Source: Amycolatopsis saalfeldensis (GTDB lineage: Bacteria; Actinomycetota; Actinomycetes; Mycobacteriales; Pseudonocardiaceae). Taken from it: a DNA stretch of 64,000 nucleotides. The translations under genes were made by a program, and so were the position numbers. Positions 60,315-64,000 of the stretch are shown here, piece by piece. The stretch is from assembly GCF_900110575.1 (NCBI RefSeq), contig NZ_FOEF01000019.1:124001-188000 (forward strand). The letters run 5' to 3'. The notes below the pieces were generated by a model that saw only the letters and a program-made list of their open reading frames with translations, was not told the origin of the DNA and ran no database searches. The first letter of the stretch is position 1. Each line of letters begins with the position of its first letter.

Positions 60315-61233
60315 CCCTGAGCCGGCCGACTTCCCGGCCGCCGCCCAGCACGGCGGGGGCCGCCAGGTCGGCCAGCTCGGAGACGTCCACACCGAGGTGA
60401 CGCAGCACGGCCACGCCCAGCGGGGCGCAACCGCGTTTGGTGCCGTCGTCCAGTTTCAGGGCGAGCGCCGTGCCGTCCGGCAGCGACATGGCCCAGACCG
60501 CCTCCGCGCCGACCTTCGACAGCAGGCCGGGCACGGTCTTCATCACGCGGGTGTCTTCTCGGTCCGTGCCGGCGACCAGCCACGGGTGCGCGCGCATCGC
60601 GTCGGCCACCCGGCGCTCGTCCGAGCCCGGGGCGGCCTGCGTCAGGCGGCCGAACGAGCGGGCCAGGCCGGTCAGGGAGAAGGCGAACAGCGGGGCGCCG
60701 CAGCCGTCGACTCCGGTGGCCGCGATCGGCTCGCCGGTGAGCGACACGACGGCGTTCGCGATCGCCTTCTGCAGCGGGTGCGCGGGGTCCTCGTAGCCGT
60801 CCGTCGGCCAGCCCGCCGCGACGCAGGTGGCGAGCATCGCCGCGTGCTTGCCGGAGCAGTTCATCGTGACGCGCAGCGGGCCGGCCGCCGCGTGCATCGA
60901 CGTTTCGTCCAGCGGGTACGCGGGCGGGCAGGCCAGCGCGGACTCGTCGAGGCCCGCAGCCGCCAGCATCGCCGCGACCCGCTCGGTGTGGCCGGGCTCG
61001 CCGGAGTGGGAGCCGCAGGCCAGCGCCAGGTCGGCTCCGTCGTAGGACAGTCCGGAGTGGAGCATCCCGACGGCCTGCAGCGGTTTGTTCGACGAGCGGG
61101 GGAACATCGGGCTGGTGACGTCGCCGGTGGCCAGCCGCACCGTGCCGTCCGGGGCGGTGACCACCACGGAGCCGCGGTGCGCGCTTTCGGTGAACCCGGA
61201 GCGGACGACCTCGACCAGTACCGGGTTGGTCAC
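60295..61233 (-). CDS. Asparaginase (thermolabile L-asparaginase / AnsA-like family)
   Basis: A 312-residue protein of the Asparaginase_II family (PF06089), unrelated to the Escherichia coli-type enzymes. VEVVRSGFTESAHRGSVVV, MFPRSSNKPLQAVGML, ACGSHSGEPGHTERVAAML, MNCSGKHAAMLATC and GVDGCGAPLFAFSLTGLA are its conserved motifs. It should hydrolyse asparagine to aspartate and ammonia in the cytoplasm. The GTG start overlaps the rsiG-like stop by GTGA, so it is translated from the same mRNA as that anti-sigma factor. Confidence 0.88.
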   Translation of the reverse strand: MTNPVLVEVVRSGFTESAHRGSVVVTAPDGTVRLATGDVTSPMFPRSSNKPLQAVGMLHSGLSYDGADLALACGSHSGEPGHTERVAAMLAAAGLDESALACPPAYPLDETSMHAAAGPLRVTMNCSGKHAAMLATCVAAGWPTDGYEDPAHPLQKAIANAVVSLTGEPIAATGVDGCGAPLFAFSLTGLARSFGRLTQAAPGSDERRVADAMRAHPWLVAGTDREDTRVMKTVPGLLSKVGAEAVWAMSLPDGTALALKLDDGTKRGCAPLGVAVLRHLGVDVSELADLAAPAVLGGGREVGRLRVSWSAP

Positions 61234-61826
61234 TTGCCGGAGCCCGCGCCACCGGCGGAACCGGTGTCGGACCGGCCGCGCTCGGAGTCCAGCAGCTCGT
61301 CGACCGACGCCGAGCCGCGCTGGTAGCGGGCGGCGATCTCGGCGTTGAGCGCGTCCATCACCTCCTGCACCTGGCGGCGGAACGTCGAAACGGACGTCTC
61401 CTCCGTGGCGTAGGTGTCCAATGCGGAGGCCAGCTTGCTCTCGGACAGCGAGCCGACGTCGGTCAGATCGGTGTCGCCGATCAGGGCCTCGGCGTGCCGG
61501 CGGTGCTCACCGGCGCGTGAGGGCTCCAGCCCCTGGTGCCGGCCGGAGCCCTTGGCCGGGCCGATCGCGTTGTCGGCGAGGATCGTGGCGAGCTGGTCGA
61601 CGATGCTGCTCTCACCGCCGGACGAACGGCGCTGCTGCTCGGCGCGCACGATGTCGATCCGGGCGTGGAGCAGCCGCCGCAGGTAGGAGAGGTCGGTTTC
61701 TTCCTGCGCGGCCTCGTCCCTGCGTTCGCGCAGCACCGGAAGCGGCAGGTCGCCGAGGCCGGTGAGGTATCCCGGGGCGAGGACGCGGTCGATCCGCCTT
61801 CGCCCGCCGGGACGAACTTCGATCAC
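61230..61826 (-). CDS. rsiG: RsiG-type anti-sigma factor with two c-di-GMP-binding motifs
   Basis: A 198-residue helical protein. In Streptomyces, RsiG with bound c-di-GMP holds the sporulation sigma factor WhiG inactive, using two copies of E(X)3S(X)2R(X)3Q(X)3D. Here the second copy is exact: Glu143, Ser147, Arg150, Gln154, Asp158. The first has Glu43, Ser47, Arg50 and Asp58 but His54 in place of Gln. LSYLRRLLHARIDIVRAE is the family core. GTG 61826, seven bases after AGGA, is the likely start. No whiG lies in the window. Cotranscribed with asparaginase. Confidence 0.85.
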   Translation of the reverse strand: MIEVRPGGRRRIDRVLAPGYLTGLGDLPLPVLRERRDEAAQEETDLSYLRRLLHARIDIVRAEQQRRSSGGESSIVDQLATILADNAIGPAKGSGRHQGLEPSRAGEHRRHAEALIGDTDLTDVGSLSESKLASALDTYATEETSVSTFRRQVQEVMDALNAEIAARYQRGSASVDELLDSERGRSDTGSAGGAGSGK

Positions 61827-61875
61827 GGGCACATCCTGCTCTACATTCCCCGACAACGCTACCGTCGAGTTCACT

Positions 61876-63006
61876 TCAGCCCCGAAGCCTCGACGCGGCC
61901 TCTCGACCAGGGGCGGCGTGCTCGCCGGGCACCGAGTCCGGGTCGACGGTGGCCTGCACCACCCGGTCCTCGGCCCCGGCCAGCAGCTCCGCGCCCGCCG
62001 GGGTGGACCGTTTGACCAGCGCCAGCGCGATCGGCCCCAGCTCATGGTGCTGGACAACACTGCCGACGCGTCCGACCACGCGTTCGCCCAGCCGCACCGG
62101 ATCACCCGTCTCGGGGGTGATCTCCGGCGAGCCGTCGAGGTGCAGCAGCGCGAGGGACCGCGGCGGGCGGCCGACGTTGTGCACCTTCGAAACGGTCTCC
62201 TGGCCGCGGTAGCAGCCCTTCGCGACGTGCGCGGCGGAGTCGACCCAGCCCATCTCGTGCGGGATCGAGCGCTCGTCGGTGTCGGTGCCGAGCCGCGGGT
62301 GCAGCGATTCCACGCGCAGCGCGTCGAAGGCCCAGCTGCCGGCCGGGCGCGCGCCCGCGTCGGTGAGCCGCTGCCACCAGTCCGCCAGCTGCTCGCGCGG
62401 CACGGCGAGGTCCACACTGGACCGTGCCGGCCACGGCATCCGGCGCGCGAAACCCCCGCCGGGCAATGCGGTCACGGTGTACGGCGCGGGCCCGACCTCG
62501 GCGCCGACCGCGCTCAGCACCCGCTCGGCGTCCGGGCCGAGCACGGTGAGCAGCGCCAGTTCCGTTGTCGCGTCGCGGATTTCGACCTTCGACCAGAACT
62601 TCATCGCCTCGAAGTACTCGAGCAGCGTCTGCTTGCCGCCCTTGGGCAGCGCGCTGGTCGCGCTCGCGCCGGGGTCGCTGTCGATCCAGACGGTGCCGTC
62701 GAGGTGCGCCAGCACGAAGTGGGTGTCGATGTGGCCGTGGCTGTCGAGCACCAGCGCCTCGGTGCCGGTGCCCTCGGCCAGCTCCGTCACGTGCTGGGAG
62801 ATCACCAGATGCAGCCACGACAGGCGTTCCTCACCGGTGACGGCCAGTACCTCGCGGTGCGAGCGGTCGATCACGACCACCCCGCGGGCGGCCGTGCGCT
62901 GCTCGGCGAACGGGTCACCCCAATGCCAGGGGACGCCCGATTCCGGGTGGCCTTCGGGCGGGGCGATCGCGCGGGGGGCTTCCAGCAACGGCGAGCGATA
63001 CGGCAT
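61876..63006 (-). CDS. ygfZ: Folate-binding protein YgfZ
   Basis: A 376-residue GcvT-like protein that uses tetrahydrofolate in the repair or assembly of iron-sulfur enzymes. KGCYRGQETVSKVHNVGRPP holds the YgfZ signature K-G-C-Y-x-G-Q-E with its conserved cysteine, near residue 270. The N-terminal part carries GVVVIDRSHREVLAVTGEER. ATG 63006 has TAGTCT seven bases before it on the minus strand and no ribosome site, so its mRNA is probably leaderless. It is divergent from the PLP enzyme at 63080. Confidence 0.92.
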   Translation of the reverse strand: MPYRSPLLEAPRAIAPPEGHPESGVPWHWGDPFAEQRTAARGVVVIDRSHREVLAVTGEERLSWLHLVISQHVTELAEGTGTEALVLDSHGHIDTHFVLAHLDGTVWIDSDPGASATSALPKGGKQTLLEYFEAMKFWSKVEIRDATTELALLTVLGPDAERVLSAVGAEVGPAPYTVTALPGGGFARRMPWPARSSVDLAVPREQLADWWQRLTDAGARPAGSWAFDALRVESLHPRLGTDTDERSIPHEMGWVDSAAHVAKGCYRGQETVSKVHNVGRPPRSLALLHLDGSPEITPETGDPVRLGERVVGRVGSVVQHHELGPIALALVKRSTPAGAELLAGAEDRVVQATVDPDSVPGEHAAPGREAASRLRG

Positions 63007-63079
63007 GAGGACAAGACTAGCTCCGCCTTCCTCCCCGCCACCGCCTCAGCGGAACCCGCGCTGGTACTACGGTGTGGGC

Positions 63080-63925
63080 ATGCGCGTTCTCGCCTTCCTC
63101 GACGGAACCCTGGCCGACCCCGACGCCGCCCACATCCGGGTCGACGACCTCGGGCTGCTGCGGGGGGACGGGGTGTTCGAAACGATCCTCGTGGCGGACA
63201 AGAACCCGCGTGAGCTGCGTCCGCACCTCGACCGCCTCGCCCGCTCCGCCGCCATGCTGGAGCTGCCCGCGCCGGACCTCGAGGGGTTCGAGCGCGCGGC
63301 GCGAAAGGTCATCGACAGCTGGATCGGCGGCCGCGAGCTGGCCCTGAAACTGGTGTACACCAGGGGAATCGACGGCGATCCGGCCGGGGTGCCGACGGCG
63401 TTCGCGATGGGCCTGGAGATCGACGAGAAGGTCCAGCGCGCCCGCACCGAGGGTGTCGCCGCTGTGCTGTTGGAGCGCGGCTTCGGCCCGGACGTCGCCG
63501 AGCGCGCGCCGTGGCTGCTGCTGGGCGCGAAGACCGTGTCGTACGCCGTGAACATGGCGGCGCTGCGCGAGGCGGGCCGCCGCGGCGCCCAGGATGTGAT
63601 CTTCACCGCTGCCGACGGCTCGGTGCTGGAGGGCCCGACGTCCACGGTGGTCGTCGCGAAGGGGCGCACGCTGTACACGCCGCCGTCGACCATCGGGATT
63701 CTCCCCGGCACCACGCAGTACGCGTTGTTCCGCGGCGCGGAAAAGGCCGGCTGGACGATCAAGGTCGAGCCGATCCCGGCCGCCGAGCTGACCACGGCGG
63801 ACGCGGTGATCCTCGCGTCTTCGGTCCGGCTGGTCACCCGCGTGCACACGCTCGACGGCGTGGCGCTGCCGGACTCGGCCGCCCTGCACCGTGAGCTGGT
63901 GGCGGCCTACGAGTCGGAGTACTGA
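63080..63925 (+). CDS. Aminodeoxychorismate lyase-like class IV aminotransferase
   Basis: A 281-residue fold-type IV PLP enzyme. The PLP lysine is in LLLGAKTVSYAVNMAALREA, the phosphate is held by TADGSVLEGPTSTVVVAKG, and GILPGTTQYALF is the third motif. Actinobacterial members beside ygfZ are usually annotated as 4-amino-4-deoxychorismate lyase (PabC), which makes p-aminobenzoate for folate; a branched-chain or D-amino acid aminotransferase is possible. Folate fits the neighbour. ATG 63080 has TACGGT six bases upstream, suggesting a leaderless start. Confidence 0.82.
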   Translation: MRVLAFLDGTLADPDAAHIRVDDLGLLRGDGVFETILVADKNPRELRPHLDRLARSAAMLELPAPDLEGFERAARKVIDSWIGGRELALKLVYTRGIDGDPAGVPTAFAMGLEIDEKVQRARTEGVAAVLLERGFGPDVAERAPWLLLGAKTVSYAVNMAALREAGRRGAQDVIFTAADGSVLEGPTSTVVVAKGRTLYTPPSTIGILPGTTQYALFRGAEKAGWTIKVEPIPAAELTTADAVILASSVRLVTRVHTLDGVALPDSAALHRELVAAYESEY

Positions 63926-64000
63926 GCCGGGCTGATCCGCACGACCGAGGCCGTCACGCCCTCGGCGCGGTAGGCCGCGATCTTGTGGTGCCCGTCGACG
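63907..64000 (-). CDS. C-terminal end of a protein with a ParB/Srx-like DGHHK motif (partial)
   Basis: Thirty codons enter from the right edge: VDGHHKIAAYRAEGVTASVV, then a short tail ending at TAG 63907. The DGHH(K/R)xxAxxxxG pattern is that of ParB-type or sulfiredoxin-like nuclease-fold proteins, which bind nucleotides. Too little is visible for a firm name. Its end overlaps the end of the PLP enzyme gene by 19 bases. Confidence 0.5.
   Translation of the reverse strand, partial: VDGHHKIAAYRAEGVTASVVRISPAQYSDS

Overview
The window is high-GC DNA dense with genes, many starting at GTG and often overlapping by GTGA or ATGA. It carries DUF397, XRE/DUF5753 regulators, DUF3073, an RsiG homologue and F420-type enzymes. 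Together these point to an actinomycete of the Pseudonocardiaceae, probably Amycolatopsis or a near relative; this is inferred from gene content, not from a marker gene. No rRNA, tRNA, CRISPR array, complete insertion sequence or replication origin was seen.

The backbone is a scattered set of purine biosynthesis genes, all on the plus strand: purB (7.3 kb), purC (13.0), purS-purQ (30.9), purL (35.3), purF (47.7) and purM (49.3). Accessory blocks fill the gaps. From 0 to 7.3 kb lies a divergent galactose cluster: a secreted GH27 alpha-galactosidase, an SDR dehydrogenase, galactonate dehydratase and a DUF4380 protein face a KDPG/KDPGal aldolase, a beta-propeller lactonase and a broken methyltransferase. 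It reads as an oxidative (De Ley-Doudoroff) galactose pathway without its kinase, and a near-perfect 19-bp palindrome sits between the two arms. From 8.9 to 12.2 kb is a polar amino-acid type ABC importer with two intact binding proteins and the stump of a third.

From 12 to 30.7 kb come a SAM hydrolase, regulators, a patatin, small redox enzymes, an ArsR-type regulator with a divergent MFS exporter (both carrying long in-frame low-complexity insertions), an aldehyde dehydrogenase and lactate-monooxygenase pair, two LysR-controlled units, an F420-type pair and a GMC oxidoreductase. From 31.8 to 44.8 kb are a heterodimeric ABC exporter with complementary degenerate ATP sites, envelope proteins, two tandem secreted GH25 muramidases, a type VII secretion associated protein, and an XRE regulator with DUF397. 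From 44.9 to 47.6 kb is a NarL-type two-component system divergent from two small membrane proteins, with an 18-bp perfect palindrome between them.

From 50 to 58 kb the main feature is a cobalamin riboswitch in front of an exported transcobalamin-like protein and a complete ECF transporter (T component, fused double ATPase, S component), a predicted corrinoid uptake operon. The right end holds housekeeping and developmental genes: 3-hydroxybutyryl-CoA dehydrogenase, DUF3073, asparaginase, an RsiG-type c-di-GMP-responsive anti-sigma factor, YgfZ and an aminodeoxychorismate lyase-like PLP enzyme. At least six genes here, including purB, purC and purL, have a TANNNT box six or seven bases before the start codon and no ribosome binding site, which suggests leaderless transcripts.
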